64,000 nt of DNA from NCBI RefSeq assembly GCF_900103005.1, contig NZ_FMWL01000010.1:1-64000 (forward strand), in the 5' to 3' direction. Numbering within the stretch: the stretch's first letter is position 1; every line of letters begins with the position of its first letter. A model generated the notes under the pieces. That model made no database searches and was not told the origin of the DNA. It saw nothing but the letters and a program-made list of their open reading frames with translations. This DNA comes from Acidaminobacter hydrogenoformans DSM 2784. Its GTDB lineage: Bacteria > Bacillota > Clostridia > Peptostreptococcales > Acidaminobacteraceae. The position numbers and the translations under genes are program-made. This document shows, one piece after another, positions 27,143 through 35,664 of this stretch.

Positions 27143-27466
27143 CTAATCAAAAGCCAGGCTCATTAAACGCTCGATCTTTTGAAAGTCGATAAAGCGGCTT
27201 TCCCGAAGGATTTCTTTGCCTTCTTGAAAAATGAGCACCGTAGGCATGGCAAAGATGAGATGCTGTCCGGCAATGTCTACAAATTTGGTGGATTCTACCT
27301 GGGCAATTTTTACGGGAACCTCTGATAAAAGAGCCTCAAGCTTTGGTCGGACGGAGTGACAGACACTACAGTCCACTGAGCTGAAATAAACGACGAGGAT
27401 CTCTTCACTCTCCAGAAGCTGCGTCAGATGGGCTTTGGATTCTATGGGGATCATGAGATTGGGCAT
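27143..27466 (-). CDS. Thioredoxin-like protein with CSVC site
   Basis: A 107-residue thioredoxin fold with redox motif DCSVCHSVRP (Cys33, Cys36) and the cis-Pro segment FAMPTVLIF. The site differs from classical WCGPC, so it is more likely a specialised reductase or oxidase. No signal peptide: cytoplasmic. AAGGAG precedes its start. It is divergent from the CLC gene, and the gap holds a CsoR-like inverted repeat. Partner unknown. Confidence 0.85.
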   Translation of the reverse strand: MPNLMIPIESKAHLTQLLESEEILVVYFSSVDCSVCHSVRPKLEALLSEVPVKIAQVESTKFVDIAGQHLIFAMPTVLIFQEGKEILRESRFIDFQKIERLMSLAFD

Positions 27467-27583
27467 AATGTTCTCCTTTACTGAAAGAAATTTATGAGTA
27501 TGGGTCTTTTTATTCTAATTTTCATGACCAGTTGTAAATATGCTTCACAAACGCTATCATACCACGATCCTTGCAAATTTGTC

Positions 27584-27598
27584 TACCCCCCACGGGTA
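27584..27598. promoter_or_regulatory. CsoR/CstR-like inverted repeat
   Basis: TACCC-CCCAC-GGGTA, with a further GGGGG block beginning at 27601. G/C tracts flanked by TA are typical of operators for the CsoR family (copper or persulfide sensors). It lies between the divergent thioredoxin-like and CLC genes. No CsoR-family gene is visible in the window. Confidence 0.35.
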
Positions 27599-27677
27599 TT
27601 GGGGGCGGTGTGTAAGAGACAATATTTGGGTATGAATCTTCAAAATATGACATGCAGTTTCGCATGGGGTGAGGGCA

Positions 27678-28898
27678 ATGAGGATCGCGTATAAGCCGTG
27701 GCATCAATGTTTGCTCGCAGGCATTTTTATTGGTCTGAGCATCAGTCTTTTTAAGATTCTATTGCTGGATTGGGATGTCTTTACCCGTTTGACGACGGGG
27801 GATCCAGTTTTTTATGTTGGCGTCCTTCTGGCTTCAGCGGTTTTGATGCAATACTTTAAGCTTAAATACCCTATGATTCGTGGCTCCGGTTGCCCTCAGC
27901 TTAAAGGCGTCCTTTTAAATCAGCTGGAAATGAAGCCCGCTGCCGAGCTGCCACTGAAATTCAGCTCAGTTGTTTTAATGAATGGCCTCGGCTTATCTGC
28001 CGGGAGCGCAGGACCGGCAATTCAGCTGGGGGCCTATTTTGGGCAACTTATTCTGAAGGGGAAGAAGAACAATGATTTTCTTCTCAGCTGCGCCATGACC
28101 GCGTTCGCTGTTTTGTATGGCGTTCCCATGGCGGCCATTGCCTTTGGGATTGAGGAGTATCAGATGAAGCTCAAGGCTGAGAGGCTCTTTAGTTTGACGT
28201 TTATGATGGCCACGGCACTGGGCATTCGGCTTTGGCTGTTTGGTACTGCACCAACGCTGAGGTTTAAGATGGAGACTTATCCTTCCTGGCAGGGCTTGGG
28301 ATTTCTAATTGCGGCATCACTGCTGGTTGGGCTGACCTATAAAATTACCCAGTTGTGGCTGGGGAGACTTTACAGATGGCGTCCGCTGATTTTTTTGCCG
28401 TTCTTAATGACGTTTTATTTCAGCAAAGCAATGCCCAAAATTTTGGGTGGCGGTATTCTTCTGTTTGATTTAATGGCTGAGCGTGGGGCGACGCTTCTAC
28501 TTGGGACGGCAGTTGCATTATTGGCAGGAAAGATTATCTTCTCGTTATTTTGTCTCAGTTCTGGTGTTCCTGCAGGTGTGTTCCTTCCGACTTTGGCCAT
28601 AGGCGGGATTTTAGGCAGTGTGACGGCGCTTGTTTCAATAGAGTATTTTAGTGAAGCTGCGCTGGCGTATAATGCTTACATAGTCCTTGGCATTGCCCTT
28701 GTCAGTACGGTAATTCTGAGAAGACCGTTCACTGGGGCGCTGCTGGCGGCGGAGCTGACGGGGAACTACGGCTGGATCCCCTATCTGCTTGTTTTATCCC
28801 TGATCGTCAATGGCATGCTCATCAGAACAGGGGATAAGCCACTTAATGAGGCTTTACTGGAGAAGCTGTTGGATGAGGATAAGGAAATTGACTACTGA
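27678..28898 (+). CDS. CLC-family anion channel/transporter lacking the gating glutamate
   Basis: About 406 residues with 10-12 hydrophobic segments. The three CLC pore motifs appear as GSGCPQ (usually GSGIP), GSAGPAIQLG (usually GxEGP) and GVPAGVFLP (GxFxP). The position of the external gating Glu (E148 in E. coli CLC-ec1) is Ala111. The internal Glu pair is kept (GIEEYQ). No C-terminal CBS domains. Loss of the gating Glu uncouples H+ exchange in studied CLCs, so passive anion flow is likely. ATG 27678, with GGGGTGAGG upstream, is preferred to GTG 27669. Confidence 0.85.
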   Translation: MRIAYKPWHQCLLAGIFIGLSISLFKILLLDWDVFTRLTTGDPVFYVGVLLASAVLMQYFKLKYPMIRGSGCPQLKGVLLNQLEMKPAAELPLKFSSVVLMNGLGLSAGSAGPAIQLGAYFGQLILKGKKNNDFLLSCAMTAFAVLYGVPMAAIAFGIEEYQMKLKAERLFSLTFMMATALGIRLWLFGTAPTLRFKMETYPSWQGLGFLIAASLLVGLTYKITQLWLGRLYRWRPLIFLPFLMTFYFSKAMPKILGGGILLFDLMAERGATLLLGTAVALLAGKIIFSLFCLSSGVPAGVFLPTLAIGGILGSVTALVSIEYFSEAALAYNAYIVLGIALVSTVILRRPFTGALLAAELTGNYGWIPYLLVLSLIVNGMLIRTGDKPLNEALLEKLLDEDKEIDY

Positions 28899-29062
28899 CG
28901 TCATAATTTCATCAATATGGGGTGAAATATTTATGGGCTTATGTTTTCACATTGGCCAATAGTTGTCTTAAAACAGGGTAAGAGTAAAACAGGAAGCATG
29001 TCCATTAAACATGCCTGTATAGAACCTATTCTTGGATCCATCTGTCAAGGAGATGAGATATT

Positions 29063-29494
29063 ATGAGGAAAATGCTGCTACCTATAGATTCAAAGACTGT
29101 TCCGGAGAAAGTGATAAGCTATTTGAAGGATTTTGTGCCAGAAATGAATTATGAGGTCACACTCCTTAATGTCATTTCTGCAGATCGCGTCAGAAACAAT
29201 AATGAAGCTGGCGTTGTGTATGCTGTGCCGCCACTGGATCTTGAAACACCATCCAAAGAAATGCTGGCTGGCTTTGAAGAAAAGCTAAGGGCGGCAGGAA
29301 TTGATGCCATTACAACTATGACTGTGACTGGAGATCCTGCAGAAAGCATAGTCAAAATTGCGGAATCAGGCGGATTTCACATGATCATGATGTGTACCCA
29401 TGGAATGGGCGCGGCAAAGAGACTATTGATTGGTTCTGTAACGAATAAGGTCGTCCATCATTCCAGTGTACCGGTGTTTGTCATTCGTGAATAA
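29063..29494 (+). CDS. UspA-type universal stress protein
   Basis: A 143-residue single UspA domain. The C-terminal GMGAAKRLLIGSVTNKVVHHS-type stretch matches the ATP-binding G-2x-G-9x-G(S/T) pattern. Cytoplasmic stress/energy signalling role by family. Single gene with an AAGGAGA ribosome site and its own terminator. Confidence 0.88.
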   Translation: MRKMLLPIDSKTVPEKVISYLKDFVPEMNYEVTLLNVISADRVRNNNEAGVVYAVPPLDLETPSKEMLAGFEEKLRAAGIDAITTMTVTGDPAESIVKIAESGGFHMIMMCTHGMGAAKRLLIGSVTNKVVHHSSVPVFVIRE

Positions 29495-29540
29495 GACTTG
29501 CTTCACCGGCTGACGTGAAATACCAATAACTGATGGGTCC

Positions 29541-29587
29541 AAATCCACTGATGGTGTCTGAGAAGGCTGTCAGTGGATTTCTTCTTT
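29541..29587 (+). terminator. Terminator after the UspA gene
   Basis: AAATCCACTGA (29541-29551) and TCAGTGGATTT (29570-29580) form a perfect 11-bp stem followed by CTTCTTT. Confidence 0.7.
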
Positions 29588-29714
29588 GTTGGCATGTTCA
29601 CAATGAATAGTTCAAATTGTGTAAAGGTTCAATAAACTGTGCATAGACAAGTCTTTTGCATATAGGATACACTATACGAAATATGCTTAAGGCTTATTAA
29701 GAGAGAGGACGTGG

Positions 29715-30944
29715 TTGAACTTGAAAATTGCAAGAACATTGACTGTACTAACCAGCATGCTGATGCTGCTGTGCCTTGGCCTTATTTACGGATGGTCTAT
29801 CTTTGTCGCGCCCCTTGAAGCGGAGTTTGGCTGGGTCAGAGCTCAGACGTCATTGACGTTTACAATTTCCATGGCTATGTTTTGTATTGGTGGGCTGGCC
29901 GCTGGGATGCTGCTGATGCGGGGCGTCAAGAGAAGTTATTTGATGGTTTCTGCCGGCGTGTTGCTTCTGGGCGGGTTTTATGCCGCAAGCTACTCAGAGC
30001 AGCTGGCGCATTTTTACATATTTTATGGCGTGTTTTGCGGCTTTGGTGTAGGTGTGAGCTATAACTTGCTGATCAGTGCTGTCACAAAATTGTTTCCGGG
30101 AAAGCAAGGCTTTATTTCAGGCATTCTCATGATGAGCTTTGGTTTTGGCGGACTGGTGCTGGGATCTCTGTGCGCCTCGCTGCTGATCAGTTTGGGCTGG
30201 CGGAGTACATTTAAAATCATTGGAATTCTGATAGGTTTGATTGTGATTGTAGGGTCTGTCGTGATCGACATAGCCGGGAAAAAGCTTTCATCTCAGCTGC
30301 CTGTTCATGCTGTGGCGGGCGGCGGTAAGTCAGAAAAAGAAATTTCCGCTAAGGAGTACGCCGTCAGTGAAATGATGAAAAGTCCATCTTTTTTGATCCT
30401 GTTCGCCTGGCTGGTGCTCCTTAGCTCAGCAGGCCTGATGATTATTGGTCACGTCGCGCCAAGTATTCTTGAGCTCGGTGCTGAGCCTGCCACGGCGGCA
30501 ATGGCTGTGGGTGTGGTTTCCGTTTCGAATGGCGTTGGGCGTGTTGTATTTGGTCTCGGTTTTGACCGGATTGGCATGAAAAAGACGCTGTGGCTGATCA
30601 ATTTTTGCTTGCTGACAGCAGGGCTGCTGCTGTCGTTTGCGGTGAGTATCTCTAACATTGGTCTCCTGCTTCTTGGCTGCGCTTTTATGGGGATCAGCTA
30701 TGGCGGCAGTCCGGTGTCGACCTCCGCTGTGGTTCACAAGCTCTTTGGACATCAAAACTTTTCGGGCAATTTCAGCGTTGCAGTCACAAACCTGCTTTTT
30801 GCGGCGCTGATTGGGCCTACGGTGGCGGCGAGCCTTCAAAGCAGCACCGGCAGTTACCAGACCAGCTTTTATGTGCTGATTGGGATTGGCATCCTGGCGC
30901 TTGGGCTTTGCTGGCTGCTGACGCGCAGAATCCAGGAAGCCTAA
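29715..30944 (+). CDS. MFS transporter, oxalate/formate-antiporter-like
   Basis: A 409-residue carrier with 12 membrane segments. The N-terminal part (LGLIYGWSIFVAPLEAEFGW) and the paired halves resemble the OFA subfamily, which moves small mono- or dicarboxylates. A TTG start at 29715 follows AGAGAGGAC; no in-frame ATG with a ribosome site is nearby. Single gene; substrate unknown. Confidence 0.85.
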   Translation: MNLKIARTLTVLTSMLMLLCLGLIYGWSIFVAPLEAEFGWVRAQTSLTFTISMAMFCIGGLAAGMLLMRGVKRSYLMVSAGVLLLGGFYAASYSEQLAHFYIFYGVFCGFGVGVSYNLLISAVTKLFPGKQGFISGILMMSFGFGGLVLGSLCASLLISLGWRSTFKIIGILIGLIVIVGSVVIDIAGKKLSSQLPVHAVAGGGKSEKEISAKEYAVSEMMKSPSFLILFAWLVLLSSAGLMIIGHVAPSILELGAEPATAAMAVGVVSVSNGVGRVVFGLGFDRIGMKKTLWLINFCLLTAGLLLSFAVSISNIGLLLLGCAFMGISYGGSPVSTSAVVHKLFGHQNFSGNFSVAVTNLLFAALIGPTVAASLQSSTGSYQTSFYVLIGIGILALGLCWLLTRRIQEA

Positions 30945-31088
30945 GCGGTGCTGAAGGACTTTTAACTTTTCGGTAGAAACATTAATTCGCTGATTATTGG
31001 CTAAGTGATAGTTGTTTTCAATTCGGGGTAAATATAGCCAGAAAACACAACCAAAAACGGTATACACGTTTCTGCTGGAGGTGTCAAA

Positions 31089-31442
31089 ATGAAACTTGCC
31101 AAAGTCATAGCATGGCTTGGTCTTTTCGCCATGACCGCTGCACTTTTTCACGGCTTTACCAACGGAGATTTTTTCGCAGATGGCTCGAAGCTTCTGGCGA
31201 ACCCATGGGGCATTGTCTCCATGGTGGACCTCTACACAGGCTTTGTCCTCTTTTCCATGTGGATTGTGTTCAGGGAAAGCAGCAAGGTCCTGGCTGCTGT
31301 TTGGGTCATCCTTATGATGATCCTGGGATTTTTCGCTGGTGCCCTTTATGTCCTTCTGGCGCTCTATCAATCCAAAGGCAGCTGGCTGGACTTTTACCTT
31401 GGGCACCATAAGGCGAAGCTGATGGAAATGGCGAAGCGTTAA
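31089..31442 (+). CDS. DUF1475-like small membrane protein
   Basis: A 117-residue protein with three hydrophobic segments. The pattern NPWGIVSMVDLYTGFVLFSMW followed by FRES and AVWVILMMILG fits my recollection of DUF1475, a family of unknown function. GGAGGTG precedes the ATG. It may be paired with the next gene, 118 bases downstream. Confidence 0.65.
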   Translation: MKLAKVIAWLGLFAMTAALFHGFTNGDFFADGSKLLANPWGIVSMVDLYTGFVLFSMWIVFRESSKVLAAVWVILMMILGFFAGALYVLLALYQSKGSWLDFYLGHHKAKLMEMAKR

Positions 31443-31560
31443 GCTCTGGCGCACAGGATCCTTTGTTACAAAAAAGCAGCAGCTGTGACTGGCTGCTGAA
31501 GTCGACTTTTGCAGTCAATTTCTGCAGTCAGCCTACATCAACGAATCGAGGTGAAAGCCC

Positions 31561-32232
31561 ATGCATAATCGAAGCGCGGAAATTATGGAGGAGCTCAAAC
31601 TGGTGGTCTCGTCAAAGACTTTGGATGCTTTGCTTCCACCGCTTATTTTTGTCGTAGTTAATGGTGCGGCGGGTTTAACGACGGCAGTCATCATCTCTGT
31701 GGCGGCCGCGCTGTTGCTCAGCCTTGTCAGGGCCCTTCGCAGGCAGCCGCTGAAATATGCTTTTGGCGGTCTCGCCGGTGTCCTCGTTGCCTCGGGCTTC
31801 GCGCTCTTTGCGGGCCGTGCGGAAAACTATTTTCTCCCCAGAATTCTAAGCAGCGCAGCCATGCTGGCTGTTTCCCTGGTGAGTCTCATTGCCGGCAAGC
31901 CCCTGGCCGCTCTGGCCAGTCACTTGTCCCGGGGGTGGAATCTCGACTGGTACTGGCGTGCGGATGTTAAGCCAGCCTATAGAGAGGTCACTTGGCTTTG
32001 GGCAGCGCTCTTTCTGATGCGCCTTGTGATTCAAATCAATCTTTATTTCAGCGCGGATCTCGCCCGGATGGCCTGGGCAAATCTTTTGCTGGGTACGCCT
32101 GTGACGCTGACGGTGCTTGTCATCAGCTACCTTTACGGCCTCAGGCGGCTCCATCAGCTCGGCGGGCCAGGCGCTCACGAATTCGCTCATGGCGTTCAGC
32201 CGCCTTGGGAGGGGCAGACCCGGGGGTTCTAA
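31561..32232 (+). CDS. DUF3159-like membrane protein
   Basis: A 223-residue protein with about six hydrophobic segments. The N-terminal LPPLIFVVVNGAAGL, a central FLPRILSSAAML and the C-terminal WANLLLGTP layout resemble DUF3159 or intracellular-septation-protein-A-like families, whose roles are unknown. GAGGTGA precedes the ATG. The C-terminal 25 residues are hydrophilic. Confidence 0.6.
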   Translation: MHNRSAEIMEELKLVVSSKTLDALLPPLIFVVVNGAAGLTTAVIISVAAALLLSLVRALRRQPLKYAFGGLAGVLVASGFALFAGRAENYFLPRILSSAAMLAVSLVSLIAGKPLAALASHLSRGWNLDWYWRADVKPAYREVTWLWAALFLMRLVIQINLYFSADLARMAWANLLLGTPVTLTVLVISYLYGLRRLHQLGGPGAHEFAHGVQPPWEGQTRGF

Positions 32233-32267
32233 GTTGAATTTCAAGTGCTGTTGCTTTGAAAATAGAA

Positions 32268-32314
32268 ATGACCATCGGCATCAAGTCCTCTCTTAAGACT
32301 TTGCCAATGGTCAT
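32268..32314. repeat. TTTGCCGATGGTC-type hairpin, diverged copy
   Basis: ATGACCATCGGCA (32268-32280) pairs with TGCCAATGGTCAT (32302-32314) with one mismatch, and the loop holds a second small stem (AAGTC/GACTT). It lies between converging genes. Confidence 0.5.
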
Positions 32315-32352
32315 CTGAAGTCACATCACGTCATGTCGCAAACTGCAGGGCT

Positions 32353-33561
32353 TTAAAGAGTCCTGCTCTTTTTTATTTTATAATTCGATTTTGTCAGAAA
32401 CGAGCGGTCAATAGTGATAACAGCATTGATTTGCCTCGCTTTCATTGCGGCTTCGATTTCATCCAAAATACGCTGATCACTTTTTTTGCAGTTATACGGC
32501 ACGGTGACGTCAAAGACGATTTTTTTGAAGGCAGAGCCCCGAACCAGCCTGAAGTCGTGCAGTGTCAGAGAGTCATCCACTGCAGTGACAATTTCTTCTG
32601 TCAGCTGGCAATACTCGTTGATCAGCGGATCATCTTTAACCACAGGGTCCATGTGGATCACGAGGTGGATCCCCAGCTCGGACATGATATCCCGCTCAAT
32701 GGTATCTATCAGGTCGTGGCTGACAAGGATGTCCACGGCGGCGTCTACCTCCACGTGGACGGAGGCGAACCAGCGGTTAGGACCATAGTTGTGGGCGACG
32801 AGGTCGTGAATGCCGCTGATCCCTGGATAGCGGTCGATATAATTCTCAATTTGCTCTGCGAGTTCTTCGGTTGGGCCCTGTCCCAAAATGCTGTCCAGCG
32901 TTTCCTTAAGGATGCCCAGGCCGGAATTCATGATGAACAGCGCCACCGCGATCCCCATGTAGCCATCCAGCTGAAAGCCAATCACTGGGCTGAGGACCGC
33001 TGAGATCAGGACAACCGTAGTCGCCAAGACATCTGCGAGACTGTCTGCCGCGGTGGCTTTCATCACGGAGGAACCAATGCGCTTGCCCAGGCTGGCATTG
33101 AAGCGTGTCAGCCAAAGCTTGACAAAGATCGAGAAGACCAGAATCCCCGCGGTGAGCCAGGTGAAATCCACCTCTGAAGGCTGCCGTATTTTGCCTATAG
33201 AGGTCTGAATCAGCTCCACGCCAATCAGCAGTATGATGATAGCCACCGTGGAAGCAGCAATGTATTCAATCCTCGCATGGCCAAAGGGATGCTCAAGGTC
33301 AGCGGGTTTATTCGATAGTTTGAAGCTGATCAACGAAATGACAGAAGACCCTGCGTCAGACAAGTTGTTGATGGCGTCGCCCGTAATCGCTATACTGCCG
33401 GACAAGGTGCCCGCAACAAATTTTATGGCAAACAGAAAAAAATTGACAACTATGCCGACAATGCTGGTCATAGTGCCATAAGCTTGCCTGACGTCAGGAC
33501 TTTTTGTGTTTTCATGGTTCTTGACGAATCGATGGATTAAAAAATTCTGCATAAAGGTCAC
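32353..33561 (-). CDS. Cation diffusion facilitator (CDF) metal exporter
   Basis: A 402-residue CDF protein: six membrane segments with metal-site Asp residues in DAINNLSDAG (TM2) and DSLADVLAT (TM5), then a cytoplasmic ferredoxin-like domain containing GPNRWFASVHVEVD. Exports Zn, Mn, Co or Fe in exchange for protons. It carries about 100 residues beyond the usual CDF length at its C-terminus (from about residue 305), resembling a second soluble domain. GGAGTGA precedes the ATG. Confidence 0.9.
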   Translation of the reverse strand: MTFMQNFLIHRFVKNHENTKSPDVRQAYGTMTSIVGIVVNFFLFAIKFVAGTLSGSIAITGDAINNLSDAGSSVISLISFKLSNKPADLEHPFGHARIEYIAASTVAIIILLIGVELIQTSIGKIRQPSEVDFTWLTAGILVFSIFVKLWLTRFNASLGKRIGSSVMKATAADSLADVLATTVVLISAVLSPVIGFQLDGYMGIAVALFIMNSGLGILKETLDSILGQGPTEELAEQIENYIDRYPGISGIHDLVAHNYGPNRWFASVHVEVDAAVDILVSHDLIDTIERDIMSELGIHLVIHMDPVVKDDPLINEYCQLTEEIVTAVDDSLTLHDFRLVRGSAFKKIVFDVTVPYNCKKSDQRILDEIEAAMKARQINAVITIDRSFLTKSNYKIKKSRTL

Positions 33562-33687
33562 TCCGTATCGTGAGATGGTGAAGCGTGCTATGCTGCCAAT
33601 TATTGGCGGTGTTTGTTCAAGTGGATTCTATTCTATCACAAATGTGTGGAATGTGACCGACGAAAACGGAAATTGAAGGGAAAAACT

Positions 33688-33750
33688 TGGTTGGGGACAG
33701 GGACATACCATAGGGGACAGGGACACACCAGAGGCGACTGGGCCGCGCTG
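33688..33750 (+). repeat. GGGGACAGG-family dispersed repeat, copy 2 (tandem)
   Basis: GGTTGGGGACAGGGACATACC, then GGGGACAGGGACACACC, then CGACTGGGCCGCGCTG, in a row. It lies in the 386-base gap upstream of the SLH gene; the rest of that gap holds AT-rich promoter sequence but no gene that I can support. Confidence 0.6.
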
Positions 33751-33947
33751 CAAATGATCAAGGGGAAATGGCGTGATGAGTGCTATCCGCTGACACCGCT
33801 TTTCTCCTCTCCTGTAGGACGAGAGATCTGCGGGTGCCACCTTTCGACATCCGTTGCCTCTTTGTGTGTAATGATAACAATTTTGGTTATAGTGTTCACG
33901 TTTGCTATACCTACAATAAGGTATAAAGATAATGGAGGTGAAACTCA

Positions 33948-35042
33948 ATGAAAAAATATCTTTTAATCCTTATGACGCTGTTTTTACTGGCCGCGGCACC
34001 GGCACCCGCGTTTGCGGCCTCAACTTTTCCTGATATCAACGGACACTGGGCCCAGCCCCACATTGAACACTTGCTGGGTCTCAATCTGATCAGCGGCTTC
34101 CCGGATGGGACATTCAAGCCTAACCAAATCATAACCCGCGCTCAGGTGGCCTCGATCCTGGCCAATGAGCTGGGCTTGACAGCGCAAGCGGCAGCTTTCC
34201 CGGATGTGCCCGCGAGCCACTGGGCAAACGGCGCGGTAGGCGCAATTGCGGCACATGGTACCATGAACGGTTATTTGGATGGCACCTTTAAACCGGATCA
34301 GGCTATGAACCGGGCGGAAATCGCGTCTGTTCTGTCAAGTGCTTACGGGTTTACCCAAAGCTCTGCGACGTCTCCGTTTAGTGACGTGACCGCCAGTCAC
34401 TGGGCATTCGGTCCCATCATGGCACTGGTTGACGGCTATATTACGGAAGGTTACCCGGATGGGACATTCAAGCCCAATAACGCCATGACCAGAGCTGAAT
34501 TTTCTGTATTTATGGCCAAAGCCATCCATCCACCTTTCGTAGTTCCAACCATGCTTCAGGCAAAGGCGCTGACCATAGCCCAGATCCTTAAGGATGAGGA
34601 CATGACTCAGCTGGCAACCCACGTTCACCCGGTCCTGGGTGTCCGGTTCTCGCCGTACTATTATATTGACAACACCCACAAAGTGGTTTCCGCGGCAGCG
34701 CTTCCCGGCCTTCTTGCTGACAACACCGTTTATTTCTGGGGCATTCAGGATGGGAGCGGCTTCAACATTGACGAGACGCCGCAGGATTATTTTGACCGTT
34801 ATGTCAACGCCCGGGATTTCACCACTCCGGACCAGACCGTCTATAACACAGTCGTTTCCCGGGGCAACATGATCAACAACATCCCGAACTATTACACCAG
34901 CGGAATCTTCGTGGAGCTCTATCTGAACGGCATTGACCCGCAGTATGGCGGCATGGATTGGCGCAGCCTCTATCTCGTCTTTGAGCTCTACAACGGCGAC
35001 TACTACCTTGTAGGCATTGCCAACGGTGAGTGGACGACTTAA
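33948..35042 (+). CDS. S-layer homology (SLH) domain surface protein
   Basis: A 364-residue exported protein: signal peptide ending AFA (residues 1-23), then three SLH repeats (about 28-75, 85-140, 148-195), each with a G(F/Y)xDGTFKPxxxxTRA(Q/E)-type core that binds pyruvylated wall polymer. The C-terminal 160 residues (about 205-364) begin HVHPVLGVRFSPYYYID and end in a WRSLYLVFELYNGDYYLVGI strand pattern, a domain recalled from other SLH proteins but without known function. Located at the cell surface. GGAGGTG ribosome site. Confidence 0.9.
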   Translation: MKKYLLILMTLFLLAAAPAPAFAASTFPDINGHWAQPHIEHLLGLNLISGFPDGTFKPNQIITRAQVASILANELGLTAQAAAFPDVPASHWANGAVGAIAAHGTMNGYLDGTFKPDQAMNRAEIASVLSSAYGFTQSSATSPFSDVTASHWAFGPIMALVDGYITEGYPDGTFKPNNAMTRAEFSVFMAKAIHPPFVVPTMLQAKALTIAQILKDEDMTQLATHVHPVLGVRFSPYYYIDNTHKVVSAAALPGLLADNTVYFWGIQDGSGFNIDETPQDYFDRYVNARDFTTPDQTVYNTVVSRGNMINNIPNYYTSGIFVELYLNGIDPQYGGMDWRSLYLVFELYNGDYYLVGIANGEWTT

Positions 35043-35096
35043 AAAGCAAAGATTTTTGCCGATGGTCCCATACCTGCATTTTCCTCGCAACATTCA

Positions 35097-35140
35097 GGAG
35101 GGGACAGGGACGCACCATTGGGGACTGGGACACACCGTTG
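35097..35140 (+). repeat. GGGGACAGG-family dispersed repeat, copy 3
   Basis: GGAGGGGACAGGGACGCACC followed by GGGGACTGGGACACACCG, immediately upstream of a terminator. A TTTTGCCGATGGTCC core lies at 35053-35067. Confidence 0.6.
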
Positions 35141-35153
35141 ATTTAATCCGTAA

Positions 35154-35203
35154 AAAAACCGCCTCTTTTTCGCCCTGTACAAGGCGATTAAGAGGCGGTT
35201 TTT
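35154..35203. terminator. Strong bidirectional terminator
   Basis: AAAAACCGCCTCTT (35154-35167) pairs with AAGAGGCGGTTTTT (35190-35203), with an inner CGCC/GGCG stem. It serves the SLH gene and the converging DUF3237 gene. Confidence 0.85.
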
Positions 35204-35219
35204 ATGTGCGTTGAACTTG

Positions 35220-35639
35220 TCATCTAAGTTTAAAAATCTGGATTTCAACAAACTCTCCGTCTCCTTTTTTCAAACTGCCAACAAAGACCCCGCTTCTGAG
35301 ATAGTCATAGGGGCTGCCTTCCCGAACTGTAAAACGGGGGACGGTTCGAATAAATGGCTTTGGTTCAGTATCTTCACCGTAGCCTTCGTTTTCAATAGAA
35401 ATCAACTCTCCGTCATCCGTTTCAATAGTGTACTTAGCGAAGACATGACGGAGCTTGCCGCCAATCAGACTGTTCCAGTCTGCGCCGCCTGGAATGACTC
35501 TGCCCTTCATGCCTGGCCCTTCAAAGGAGCCGCCCGTAATTGGGATGACCTTCAGGTGTCCCTTAACTGTGTCACCGACGATCTGATGCGCGCCAATGTC
35601 CACTTTTAAGGTCATGATTAAGTCCGTTTCAAGCATCAT
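35220..35639 (-). CDS. DUF3237-family protein
   Basis: A 139-residue protein with the DUF3237 (UPF0311) pattern: GGSFEGPGMKGRVIPGGADWN near residues 36-55 and a C-terminal DYLRSGVFVGSL. Predicted small beta-barrel; function unknown, often near genes for aromatic or ester catabolism. It lies 25 bases after the TetR gene on the same strand and is divergent from the esterase-TRAP operon. Confidence 0.8.
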   Translation of the reverse strand: MMLETDLIMTLKVDIGAHQIVGDTVKGHLKVIPITGGSFEGPGMKGRVIPGGADWNSLIGGKLRHVFAKYTIETDDGELISIENEGYGEDTEPKPFIRTVPRFTVREGSPYDYLRSGVFVGSLKKGDGEFVEIQIFKLR

Positions 35640-35664
35640 TGATTTAATCCTCCTTTGGCGTTTT

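Noticed and set aside
27467..27677. Fluoride riboswitch ahead of the CLC gene
   Set aside because: The conserved GGNGAUGG...CGCC core of the fluoride aptamer is absent, and the CLC pore motifs are not those of the fluoride subclass.
30426..31454. 342-codon open frame antisense to the MFS gene and the small DUF1475-like gene
   Set aside because: It covers the coding strand of convincing genes and its product is low-complexity, basic and without family resemblance.
33613..33951. 112-codon frame upstream of the SLH gene
   Set aside because: It runs through the dispersed repeat and promoter region, has no ribosome site and no family resemblance.
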